Positions 1-7,134 of a stretch of DNA of 62,178 nt are shown piece by piece. Position numbers and translations under genes: made by a program. The stretch is from Acidobacteriota bacterium (lineage in GTDB: Bacteria; Acidobacteriota; Terriglobia; Terriglobales; Acidobacteriaceae). The stretch spans positions 1-62,178 of the forward strand of contig QIBC01000054.1 of assembly GCA_003225215.1 (NCBI GenBank). The letters run 5' to 3'. The notes under the pieces are model-generated. The model ran no database searches, was not told where the DNA came from, and was given only the letters and a program-made list of their open reading frames with translations. Each line of letters starts with the position of its first letter. The first letter of the stretch is position 1.

Positions 1-321
1 TGTTCTTCACGTAAACGCGAAAGCCCACCTTGCGGTTTGAAACGAACAGTATCCGCTTACCATCAAGTCCACGCCGTCCTGATGACCGATGTCATGTAGT
101 GTGCAGATGTAAGGATGAGAGAGTTTCGAAACCGCCTTCGCTTCGCGCTCCAGCCGTTGCCGTAAGGACGGATCCGAGGACAGACCAGCAGGCAAAACCT
201 TAAGGGCTACATCTCGTTCCAGCCGTGTATCGCGGGCACGATACACCTCTCCCATGCCACCTGCACCGAGCGGCGTTTGAATTTCGTACGGACCGAGTTT
301 GGTCCCAGACGTGAGCCCCAT
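1..321 (-). pseudogene. Remnant of a Ser/Thr protein kinase with C-terminal PD40/TolB-like repeats
   Basis: The reading frame opens at an ATG at 321 with a typical bacterial Ser/Thr kinase N-lobe: the glycine loop GAGGMGEVYRARD, the ATP-binding lysine in VALKVLP and the HPYICTLHDIG strand. Directly after the residues GHQDGVD (about position 67) the kinase stops. The continuing DNA in another frame encodes LDGKRILFVSNRKVGFR, which is typical of the PD40 beta-propeller repeats at the C-terminus of many acidobacterial kinases. The in-frame reading ends at a TGA at 7-9. I infer an internal deletion that removed the rest of the kinase domain and the membrane segment and joined the two ends out of frame. 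The gene may continue past the window edge. An upstream in-frame start at 402 is less likely. Confidence 0.75.
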
Positions 322-399
322 GCGTTTCGCGTCATTATAGTCCGGAAAAAAACGCGTCGTAGCGGGCAATTGTGGACAGGTGGTCGGCCAACCGGAACT

Positions 400-626
400 C
401 AAAAATGGGATTCGTCCGTTTCATGTGAATTTTCCGGAAGCGGAACTGACCGAATTGCGCAGGCGCATCACGCAACCAGGTGGCCGGAAAGGGAAACGGT
501 CACGGATCAATCTCAAGGCGTGCAACTCGCCTTCATTCAAGCGCTCGTGCGGTATTGGGCGACCGATTACAACCTGGCGAGTGCGAGGGCGCAACTGAAC
601 TCTCATCCCCAATTCATCACCTGGTA
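400..626 (+). pseudogene. Epoxide hydrolase, N-terminal (EHN domain) fragment
   Basis: Two successive frames encode the N-terminal domain of a microsomal-type epoxide hydrolase: IRPFHVNFPEAELTELRRRI in one frame, then TRWPERETVTDQSQGVQ and AQLNSHPQFIT in the next. The switch is near 472, where one base appears to be missing between the Ile-Thr and Ala-Thr-Arg codons. No start codon or binding site fits the fragment. Homology ends near 620, where the same gene resumes on the opposite strand. It is therefore half of a gene split by an inversion and is not expected to be translated usefully. Confidence 0.75.
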
Positions 627-978
627 AAGGAACGCCATCTGCTCGTATGCCCGCTGCTCCTCAGCCGAGAGACCCGCCGGCGGCGGCCCGCCGGACTGTA
701 GCGCCTTGGCAACGTCAGAGGGCGCCATACAGGGGAGTTCACATGGATACCGATCAACTCCGGAGGTGCCTGTCGAGCCATCGCATTCGTGACGAACGCA
801 CCCCAATCACCGCCTTGCGCCACGAATCGGCTGTAACCGAGGCGCTTCATCAGCCCAACCACGCCCGCGCCATGTTCAGTCCCATGACGTCCTTTACTTT
901 GTAAAGGATGTCGTGGAACTAGACACGCGCCATGCGAGCGGCGTCCCAACCCGGCGTGGTGGGCTTGCCTGAAAACCC
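617..978 (-). pseudogene. Epoxide hydrolase, alpha/beta-hydrolase core fragment (inverted)
   Basis: Read on the minus strand, this carries the middle of the same epoxide hydrolase family. The order is GFSGKPTTPGWDAARMAR, then LMKRLGYSRFVAQGGDWGAF (the GGDWG nucleophile region), then PSDVAKALQSGGPPPAGLS and EEQRAYEQMAFLY. At least two frame changes and a short palindromic insertion (881-916) interrupt it. It meets the plus-strand N-terminal fragment tail to tail near 620. The catalytic His region and C-terminus are absent. Confidence 0.75.
881..916. repeat. Short inverted repeat inside the epoxide hydrolase remnant
   Basis: Left arm 881-897 (cccatgacgtcctttac) and right arm 901-916 are inverted copies with two mismatches around a 3-base loop (ttt). 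It sits exactly where the hydrolase homology between the DAARMAR and LMKRLGY parts is interrupted, so it looks inserted or generated during rearrangement. Confidence 0.5.
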
Positions 979-991
979 GCAAATCGAGAGC

Positions 992-1678
992 CTACCCGGT
1001 CCGGAACCAATAACTCACGTCATCGAGGGAACCGATTCCCAGTTTCTGTGTGTCCGAATCATGAATCTCGAATAATAGCTGCGGGTCGAGCGTCTCAGGG
1101 TTTAATTCGCCAACCTGTGTTGCTGATTCGTTTTCTCGTTTCAACACGTACCAGATGCGGTCTCCAGTGCTCAATCGTCGTGCGCTCTCCCCGTCAAGTA
1201 GGGTTTTTGCTTCGACCTTCCCTGTAGCTAGGTTAAGGCGGGCGATGTAAGTTGCTCCCACAAACAGGCTGCCCGCGACCTCAGGATAAGGTGGAAGGCT
1301 CAACTCCTTGCTGCTGGGCAAAACAAAGTGTTGGATTGGCGATCCGTTATTTCCCAGAGGCAACAGAAAAACTTCGGGGTCGCTGTCATCAGACATTAAC
1401 GTCACTGCGGCCCGTTTCCCGTTTCGGAGCCACTGAGCAAAGGGATAGGGTTCACCGTTATCGTCTGCCGATTGCCTGAGTACGGGCGCGACTGTGCCGC
1501 TCCCACGGTCATATACAGCTATGCCGGATTCCTGAGAATCAGGATTGAAATAGGGAAACAAAACTTTGCTGCCGTCGGGACTCCAAGCCGACCATCCAGT
1601 GCAGCCAAGGATAAAAACAAGCCATGCGAAGAGCCCGGCGAGTCCGACCACATAATAAAGATATCGATTCTCATTCAT
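992..1678 (-). CDS. Putative lipoprotein with a PD40/TolB-like segment
   Basis: A 228-residue protein from an ATG at 1678; a GTG eight codons upstream is an alternative. A hydrophobic N-terminal segment ends in FILGCTGW, which resembles a lipobox with Cys as the first mature residue. It is followed by WSPDGSKVLFPYF, a PD40-type beta-propeller strand. The rest is soluble with no motif I can name. I infer a membrane-anchored beta-propeller-like protein, short for a complete propeller. It is isolated between decayed genes, and no operon partner is evident. Confidence 0.6.
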   Translation of the reverse strand: MNENRYLYYVVGLAGLFAWLVFILGCTGWSAWSPDGSKVLFPYFNPDSQESGIAVYDRGSGTVAPVLRQSADDNGEPYPFAQWLRNGKRAAVTLMSDDSDPEVFLLPLGNNGSPIQHFVLPSSKELSLPPYPEVAGSLFVGATYIARLNLATGKVEAKTLLDGESARRLSTGDRIWYVLKRENESATQVGELNPETLDPQLLFEIHDSDTQKLGIGSLDDVSYWFRTG

Positions 1679-1716
1679 CTTGTTCGTTTTCGACCCATCC
1701 ACGCAGATTCATCTGT

Positions 1717-2019
1717 TTAAGAAAAGACGGTTAGTGCGTGGACGGCAATATTTCTCCACTTCCGCCGTGAACAAGTAAAGACGGCCTGAAACCTAACACT
1801 CCCCTTCCGAATCGGTATGACCAGCTTCTTCAAATTGTCATAAACGATTTGCAAATCGTCCTGATCGGCCTCAGGCGCGTAACTATCTCGAAATTTGCTT
1901 TTGTCCGGTAGGAGTTCGCAATTGATCATCAGATCGAGCACATCATCTAGTGGCTCATCACTGAACTCATCTGCAACTACGCCTTGAATACTTTTTATGT
2001 AGTTGCTGAGCGAGTAAAC
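1717..2019 (-). pseudogene. Open frame without a proper start, possible gene remnant
   Basis: After a TAG at 2020-2022 this frame stays open for about 100 codons to a stop at 1717. Its composition is protein-like and acidic (for example VVADEFSDEPLDDVLDLM and DSYAPEADQDDLQIVYDNL). The only start is an internal GTG at 1941 that lacks a ribosome binding site. I do not recognise a family. It could be the 3' part of a truncated gene or chance. Confidence 0.25.
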
Positions 2020-2729
2020 CTAGATGCGTTTTGCTGCCGTCTTCTCTTGCGTCAGCAAAATCACTACCGTCAATTCCACTAGACCACGTGGCTTTTGAGA
2101 AGCTTTCCCCCGATCCTCCGAGCTTTCTCCGTCTGCGCTCCGTTTGGAGCCAAATCCCACCTTTACAGAATCGAGCAGTAATTCCTCTGCTCCGGAATCT
2201 TACTTTTCGCTGGCATATCACTGAGCCGTGTTCCCGAAAAAGGAATAGGAACTCGGGAGTTGTGCTAAACGGTTTCGATCTCTTGCAGTGGCGCCTCAAT
2301 CACCCTATTGCAGCTCAATCAACCTCAATTCTGGATCGATGCAAGTCCTACCGACTCGTCGCACGGGTGCTTCCTCGATACCGCAGAAGAATTGCAGATA
2401 GTTTCCGTATTGCCCGTCATTAGACCTGAATGCGGAGCACTTTGCTCCGGCCTCGTCAGCTTAATCGCCTCATTTCCGTCAATACTAAGGTTTTGAGTCC
2501 CAAGGTACCTGTAACTTTTGGCAGTTCGCTGCGAGACGGAAAGCGACCACTCTGATCGCCTGCAACTTCGGCGTTGAGGAGGAGAGAAGACGGAGCGGGC
2601 CCCCAGAACCTGGGGGCGAAAGGACCGAGTGAAAAACAGGACCGCGGACGTTGACACTTGACGTGTCCGCCCCTCGAAGTAGCCGTGACAACGGGGTGGG
2701 CAATCGGCCCGTTTCAAGAGGAGGTAAAT
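2020..2729. other. Region without a recognisable gene, containing a GC-rich hairpin
   Basis: Open frames on both strands overlap one another and have no recognisable family or credible start. The only clear structure is a perfect 8-bp hairpin at 2599-2617 (GCCCCCAG, loop AAC, CTGGGGGC). It is not followed by a T run, so it does not look like an intrinsic terminator. It lies about 115 bp upstream of the DUF2092 gene and could be in its leader. Confidence 0.5.
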
Positions 2730-3506
2730 ATGTATCGAATTCGGTACACGGTTGTATTGCTCTTACTCTGCACGCTAGCCCTGTGTTCATTTGCCCAGGA
2801 CAAGTCTGGGACCAAATCGAAGTCGGCAGAAACCAGGGACGTGGATCCTTTGGCGCTGGATGTGCTGAAGGCAGTGACGCAGCCCATTGAGCAGGCTCAG
2901 GCCTTCTCGTTCAAAGCGTTGGTAAGCGAGGAGCAACTCGCGACCAATGGACAGATCGTGACGTTCTTCCATACGACCGAAGTCACGGTTCAGCGTCCGG
3001 ACAAGGCGCATTTGATCTTCAAGGGGCGTGGCAAGCGGGTCGATTTTTACGGCACCAATGGCTCAATCACAATGTACGCCCCAGACGCGAAGCTATACAC
3101 GACAACGCCCGCAAAAGCTACGATCGATGACAATCTCGCCGACATCACCGCGAAGGGCATCGATATGCCAGTCGGCCCGTATTTAAGTAGCCATCTGTAC
3201 GAATTAGCGTCAAAGAACCTGATTACAGGGTATGTGATCGGACGGGTGAAAATTTACGACCAAGACGTGCATCAGTTGGCCTTCACATCACCCGATGTCG
3301 ACTGGCAGCTGTGGGTCATAGGAGGCCAATCGCCACGGATCGTGCGTGCCGAATCCGTGAACAAAAAATTGGAAGGCAAGCCCCGGACAATTGTGCAGTT
3401 TCTGGATTGGAACTTAAGTCCGACCGTCTCAGGGGATGAATTTACTTTTGCGAAGCCCGCTGACGCACAACGAATCGACATGTTGACTCCGAATGGAGGT
3501 AAGTGA
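2730..3506 (+). CDS. DUF2092 family periplasmic protein
   Basis: A 258-residue protein. The ATG at 2730 is preceded by a strong GAGGAGG site, so the longer frame starting at 2658 is rejected. An N-terminal signal peptide (YTVVLLLLCTLALCSFAQ) is followed by the DUF2092 fold: FSFKALVSEEQ near the start, RPDKAHLIFKGRGKRVDFYG and a late QLWVIGGQSPRIVRAE. The family is a predicted outer-membrane-associated periplasmic protein of unknown role with a LolA/LppX-like beta half-barrel. Its stop is one base before the next ATG, and the next gene's GGAGG site lies inside its last codons, so the two genes are translationally linked. Confidence 0.85.
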   Translation: MYRIRYTVVLLLLCTLALCSFAQDKSGTKSKSAETRDVDPLALDVLKAVTQPIEQAQAFSFKALVSEEQLATNGQIVTFFHTTEVTVQRPDKAHLIFKGRGKRVDFYGTNGSITMYAPDAKLYTTTPAKATIDDNLADITAKGIDMPVGPYLSSHLYELASKNLITGYVIGRVKIYDQDVHQLAFTSPDVDWQLWVIGGQSPRIVRAESVNKKLEGKPRTIVQFLDWNLSPTVSGDEFTFAKPADAQRIDMLTPNGGK

Positions 3507-3507
3507 A

Positions 3508-4017
3508 ATGAAACGTTACGTGGCTTTAGCGCTCTGTACCTGCTTGGTTCCTTCGATCTCCTTGGCGCAAGTTGGACGGCACGGCGGTGGACAGCGAGTG
3601 AATGTGCAAAACCGTTCCTCGAATGTCAACCGTAACTATAACAACAATACCAATATCAACCGCAATGTGAATGTAAATCAAAACGTTAACGTGAACCGAA
3701 ATGTGAACGTGAATGTGCATGGCGGTTGTTACAACTGCGGCTATTATCACGACAATAACTGGAACTGGGGCTCCTTCGCCGCCGGCGCTGCGGTAGGAGT
3801 CGCTACGACGGCTGTCGTTGCGTCGGCCGCACACTCTTCTTCCAATACAACAGTGGTTGTCCAAGCTCCGGCGGTAGGTGGGGTGGTACCTACGCTGCCG
3901 GGGGGATGCGCGACGATCGCTTCAGGGGGAGCCATGATCTACCAATGTAGCAACGTCTATTACCGTCCCTACTATCAGGGCACCCAGGTCGTCTACCAGG
4001 TGGTGACGTACCCATAA
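3508..4017 (+). CDS. Secreted Asn/Val-repeat protein
   Basis: A 169-residue protein starting at the ATG at 3508 (MKRYVALAL) after GGAGG at 3494. A signal peptide ends near SISLAQ. Residues about 35-75 are a low-complexity run of alternating Asn-Val-Asn and Arg-Asn units. A Gly/Tyr/Cys patch (CYNCGYYHDNN), a short Ala/Val-rich hydrophobic segment and a C-terminus with two cysteines and YYRPYYQGTQV follow. I know this type as a frequent downstream neighbour of DUF2092 genes, without known function. The NVNVN repeats suggest a beta-stacked or surface-attached structure (inference). Confidence 0.8.
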   Translation: MKRYVALALCTCLVPSISLAQVGRHGGGQRVNVQNRSSNVNRNYNNNTNINRNVNVNQNVNVNRNVNVNVHGGCYNCGYYHDNNWNWGSFAAGAAVGVATTAVVASAAHSSSNTTVVVQAPAVGGVVPTLPGGCATIASGGAMIYQCSNVYYRPYYQGTQVVYQVVTYP

Positions 4018-4223
4018 TGTGAGATGAACGCTTAACCTTCGGCATTGAAATGTTTTGAAGCAGTCGACGTATTCAATGCACCTTGAAGGGGAGGGATTAT
4101 GACGCACCAGTTGAATACATTGGCACTCTGGGCGTATGCGTCAGCTGAGTGACTGCATTTTGTATCTCGGTGGGCACAAAAAAGGGCACAATTTTTTTCG
4201 CAATTTCAAATGTGTAGGTTTCG

Positions 4224-4679
4224 TCACTGTACTTTGCGAGGAGTACGCGAGAAGGCTCGGCGTCCGGATATGAGATTGAATTCGTATTGCCCTAGAAAAC
4301 CATCTCCAACCGTCCGGCCAGAGCGCCCCACAATTTTGGGGCAAAAGAAAATGCCCGGACTGCTGGTGGGCTTCAGCAGCTCGGCGGTCGTTGCGTCCTC
4401 AGCCTTGAGGCCTTGCTTTGCGCCCGGAATGCCGACTTTGGTGAGGCCGGTGCGATAGCCGCTTTGGCCGGTGATGAAACCAGCGCGGCTGGCGGTGCAA
4501 CTTTGTTCCCCGTAGGCATCGGTAAACATCATTCCTTCTTTGGCGATTCGATCAATATTCGGAGTCTTGTAACCCATCGCTCCGTGGCTGTAACAACTGA
4601 GGTTGGTAATGCCGATGTCGTCGCCCCAGATGACGAGGATGTTCGGCTTCTTTGAAATCTGCGTTACTTTTTCCGGCAT
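4224..4679 (-). pseudogene. Arylsulfatase, truncated and fused to a porin tail
   Basis: The ATG at 4679 follows a GGAG site and opens a normal arylsulfatase: [13 protein letters not shown] (metal-binding Asp pair) and [11 protein letters not shown] with Cys61 as the formylglycine precursor. Homology continues to TTAELLKP (about residue 105). Then the frame runs into unrelated sequence, which in another frame encodes the C-terminus of an OprB-like porin. About four fifths of the sulfatase, including the second signature and metal-binding C-terminal half, are missing. It lies 45 bp downstream of the formylglycine-generating enzyme gene, which suggests they once formed one operon. Confidence 0.8.
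4292..4365 (-). pseudogene. 3' remnant of an OprB-like porin gene
   Basis: The minus strand encodes GRLEMVF followed by a stop, identical to the end of the porin at 18370. The nucleotide run ctagaaaaccatctccaacc and the next five bases are also shared with 18371-18395. About 20 codons before it read openly in this frame but differ from the intact porin. This marks the downstream end of the deletion that destroyed the arylsulfatase gene. A stem of gcccca/tggggc lies at 4328-4345. Confidence 0.6.
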
Positions 4680-4723
4680 GTGGCTGATCTCCTAAAACGT
4701 TGTTGAGCGTTAATGGCGAAGCT

Positions 4724-5740
4724 TCATCTCTTCTCTTCTGAGCTGTGACATGCCCACTTCTCTGCTGCTTGCTTCCTGTCAATCAACCGCAGACCGACAT
4801 GGCAGGTTGCGGTGTCAACCGGTTGCGCCATGCGCGCCGCAGGGCGATAGCGGCGGCAATAGTTCGGTGCGCATAGATAAGACCCGCCTTTTATGACCTT
4901 GCGCGGGATGCGGATGCCAGGCATTTGTGGGTCATAGCTTTGTTCGAGAGTTCCCAGTTTGAGACCAACGTTGCCGCAACATGGCTTAGTCACCGCGTGA
5001 CGCGCCGTGTACCAGTCAGTCGTCCACTCCCAAACATTGCCGATCATGTCGAAGAGTCCGTAGCCGTTGGCAGGAAATTGGCCGACCGGGGAGGTTCGTT
5101 CGTACCTATCGCCCAGCAGGTTCTGCCATGGGAACTCGCCTTGCCAGGTGTTGGCCATGTGTTTGCCGCCAGGAGTGAGATCGTCTCCCCAGGCGTAAGC
5201 GGCGCCATCGAGCCCACCCCGTGCGGCAAACTCCCACTCGGCTTCTGTGGGCAAGTCCTTATCGGCCCATTTGGCATAGGCTTCGGCATCTTCGTATGCA
5301 ATGTGCACGACCGGATGCTGCCCGCGGTCTGCGATCGAACTCTGCGGCCCTTCGGGATGCAGCCAGTTCGCGCCCTGAACGTAGGTCCACCAGTTGTAGT
5401 GATTGCTCAGGTCAACGCGGCCTGCTGGTTTCTGAAAGACGACCGACGCCGGTTGCAGCATCTCCGGCAAGGCCCCCGGGTAGTCTTCGGCTCGCGGTGG
5501 ACGCTCCGCGGTGGTGATGTACTTTGTCGCCTCAATAAACTGCGCAAACTGCTCGTTCGTGACCTCGTGCTTGTCGATCCAGAAACCTGCGACAGTTGCA
5601 GGGTGCGCCGGCGCCTCCTCGGGGTAGTGATGATCGGATCCCATCTGGAATGTGCCACCAGGAATCCAGACCATGTCGTTGTCAGGAGAAGATTGGTTGA
5701 TCTTGACTTCGGGAATTGTCTGGCTCTCAATGGTCTGCAT
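4724..5740 (-). CDS. Formylglycine-generating enzyme (SUMF1/EgtB-type fold)
   Basis: A 338-residue protein of the FGE-sulfatase family, which oxidises the active-site Cys of sulfatases to formylglycine. MVWIPGGTFQMGSD marks the start of the domain; DLPTEAEWEFAARGG, YGLFDMIGNVWEWTTDWY and VIKGGSYLCAPNYCRRYR follow. The two redox-active cysteines of true aerobic FGEs are present as C290 and C295 with the usual four-residue gap, so this is likely a genuine maturase and not an ergothioneine-type paralogue. There is no signal peptide, so it acts in the cytoplasm, on sulfatases before export if they are exported. It lies upstream of the truncated arylsulfatase on the same strand. Two intact sulfatases with CxPxR motifs at 14069 and 15988 are plausible clients. 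The 580-bp gap to 6322 holds an operator-like palindrome and a promoter. Confidence 0.9.
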   Translation of the reverse strand: MQTIESQTIPEVKINQSSPDNDMVWIPGGTFQMGSDHHYPEEAPAHPATVAGFWIDKHEVTNEQFAQFIEATKYITTAERPPRAEDYPGALPEMLQPASVVFQKPAGRVDLSNHYNWWTYVQGANWLHPEGPQSSIADRGQHPVVHIAYEDAEAYAKWADKDLPTEAEWEFAARGGLDGAAYAWGDDLTPGGKHMANTWQGEFPWQNLLGDRYERTSPVGQFPANGYGLFDMIGNVWEWTTDWYTARHAVTKPCCGNVGLKLGTLEQSYDPQMPGIRIPRKVIKGGSYLCAPNYCRRYRPAARMAQPVDTATCHVGLRLIDRKQAAEKWACHSSEEKR

Positions 5741-6018
5741 AAAGACAGTTCAGCCCAGATTGGGATCTGACTCGCCGGAGGAATCCTTTGCCGGGAATGA
5801 GCGAAAGCTAATTGCTCACGCTTCAGACTGCAGAGGTTTGTCCCGCCTTGAGTCGGGGGCCATTACAACCGTCATGAATGTGCGAATGAACTGTCAGTAA
5901 TGCTAGTGACTGGCAAAAAAAGAGACTGGTAATTCTTCGAGTCGCCTGGGTAGGCTTCGCCATGCGCGTGGAGCAATTCTCTGGATCATTTGTTTTCCGT
6001 GAATTACCAAATAATTAC

Positions 6019-6034
6019 CTGTCATTTATGACAG
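6019..6034. promoter_or_regulatory. Operator-like palindrome, site 1 of 5
   Basis: CTGTCATTTATGACAG has two perfect 7-bp arms around TT. It lies in the divergent intergenic region between the formylglycine-generating enzyme gene (start 5740, minus) and the histidine kinase gene (start 6322, plus). It matches the other four sites in the outer CTGTCA/TGACAG halves. Confidence 0.55.
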
Positions 6035-6173
6035 ATGCATGTGAGTATGCCGACTCATCATCATTTACTCTGCTACTCTTACTCTGCTGCTCTGCAAATT
6101 CCCATATCGGACAAATCCGCGCTCCCGTCCCGCTCTTACCGCTAGTAGTAATTAATTAAGGTTACTTTTTAAC

Positions 6174-6201
6174 TTGACACTGTTTCACGGCGAAGTAGAA
6201 T
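6174..6201 (+). promoter_or_regulatory. Sigma-70-like promoter
   Basis: TTGACA at 6174 and TAGAAT at 6196 are separated by 16 bp. The start would be about 115 bp upstream of the histidine kinase ATG. It is the best promoter match in the window and probably drives the kinase and perhaps the TonB receptor gene. Confidence 0.5.
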
Positions 6202-6321
6202 GTGCGGCACACCTGAACAAAGTGACAGGCGTTCCGTGCGGTTTTGGGTCTCGCCGCTTTACCACCTCTTTGCGGTCCCGCAAGGCCTCGGCTGTCTATC
6301 TGTCCAGCTTGAGGTGCCCTC

Positions 6322-7062
6322 ATGCTTCCCTCACTTGAGTCGCAAGCTTCCCGAAATTCCAGCTCCATCTCCGTGCAGCCGGAAGCTGAATCGATCGGCG
6401 AAACGGTTGGTTTAAGCGGCCGGCTTATCAACGTCGCGGAAGAGGAACGCAGGCATCTGGCGCGCGAGTTGCACGACGACATTGGACAACGTCTGTCGTT
6501 ACTTGCCCTGAACCTCGACATCCTAAGCAATGAGCCGAACTTGGAAGCCTCGGTTCGCGCGGAGCTGGAGCGTGCCCTGGCGGAGCTCAAAGAACTTGCG
6601 ACTGACGTTCACAATTTGTCGCATCGCCTGCATTCTACGAAGTTGCAGCATCTTGGCCTTCCCGCCGCACTGAGAGAAGTGTGCCGACAGATGGCTGGCC
6701 AGCACCACATCGATATTGACCTTCAAGCGGATAGCTCTGCCCTACCTCTGGCCGAGGATGTCTCGCTCTGCCTCTACCGTGTGGCGCAAGAAGCGCTTAA
6801 CAACGCGATCAAGCACAGCCACTCCAAGCGAGTAGAAGTTCATTTCGATAATGATCATAGGCGAGTGCTTCTGCAGATTAAAGATTTCGGCGTGGGATTC
6901 GATCCGGCAGCACAAGTCGACGGTCTTGGCCTGGCAACGATGCAAGAGCGCCTGCGTATGGTGGGAGGAACGTTGGCTATAAGGTCCATTGCCGGAACAG
7001 GAACCGAACTCATAGCAGAGGCGAAGACAAAAGACTCGCGAAGCGCGACCCACGCAGCATAG
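6322..7062 (+). CDS. Histidine kinase, HisKA_3/HATPase (NarL/UhpB type), no sensor domain
   Basis: A 246-residue protein with GAGG ahead of the ATG. After about 30 unremarkable residues comes the HisKA_3 dimerisation segment with the H-box AEEERRHLARELHDDIGQRL (His51 the phospho-acceptor). The ATPase domain follows: N-box around NNAIKHSHS, G1 box DFGVGFD and GLGLATMQERL near the C-terminus. No transmembrane segment or sensor domain is present, unlike the related broken kinase at 10559. It may be cytoplasmic or work with a separate sensor. It lies just upstream of the TonB-dependent receptor and on the same strand. The receiver protein at 12265 is a possible partner. Confidence 0.88.
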   Translation: MLPSLESQASRNSSSISVQPEAESIGETVGLSGRLINVAEEERRHLARELHDDIGQRLSLLALNLDILSNEPNLEASVRAELERALAELKELATDVHNLSHRLHSTKLQHLGLPAALREVCRQMAGQHHIDIDLQADSSALPLAEDVSLCLYRVAQEALNNAIKHSHSKRVEVHFDNDHRRVLLQIKDFGVGFDPAAQVDGLGLATMQERLRMVGGTLAIRSIAGTGTELIAEAKTKDSRSATHAA

Positions 7063-7134
7063 ATCACGCGAACCTTAACGGAGCTGATCGCGAGTTCAGT
7101 GTGACTCTTGGGCCGCTGAAACAAACTAGCATGT

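Noticed and set aside
1967-2423. Overlapping open frames on both strands
   Set aside because: Arg/Ser-rich translations on both strands with no family and no start signal.
4328-4345. gcccca/tggggc hairpin as a terminator
   Set aside because: Short 6-bp stem without a T run on either strand; it lies inside the deletion junction.
4925-5770. Long plus-strand open frame
   Set aside because: It is the antisense shadow of the formylglycine-generating enzyme gene; its translation has no recognisable family and the minus strand has all motifs.
5889-5918. ACTGTCAG and ACTGGCAA half-sites upstream of the formylglycine-generating enzyme gene
   Set aside because: They are direct and 20 bp apart, not inverted, so they do not form the palindrome; possibly a decayed site.
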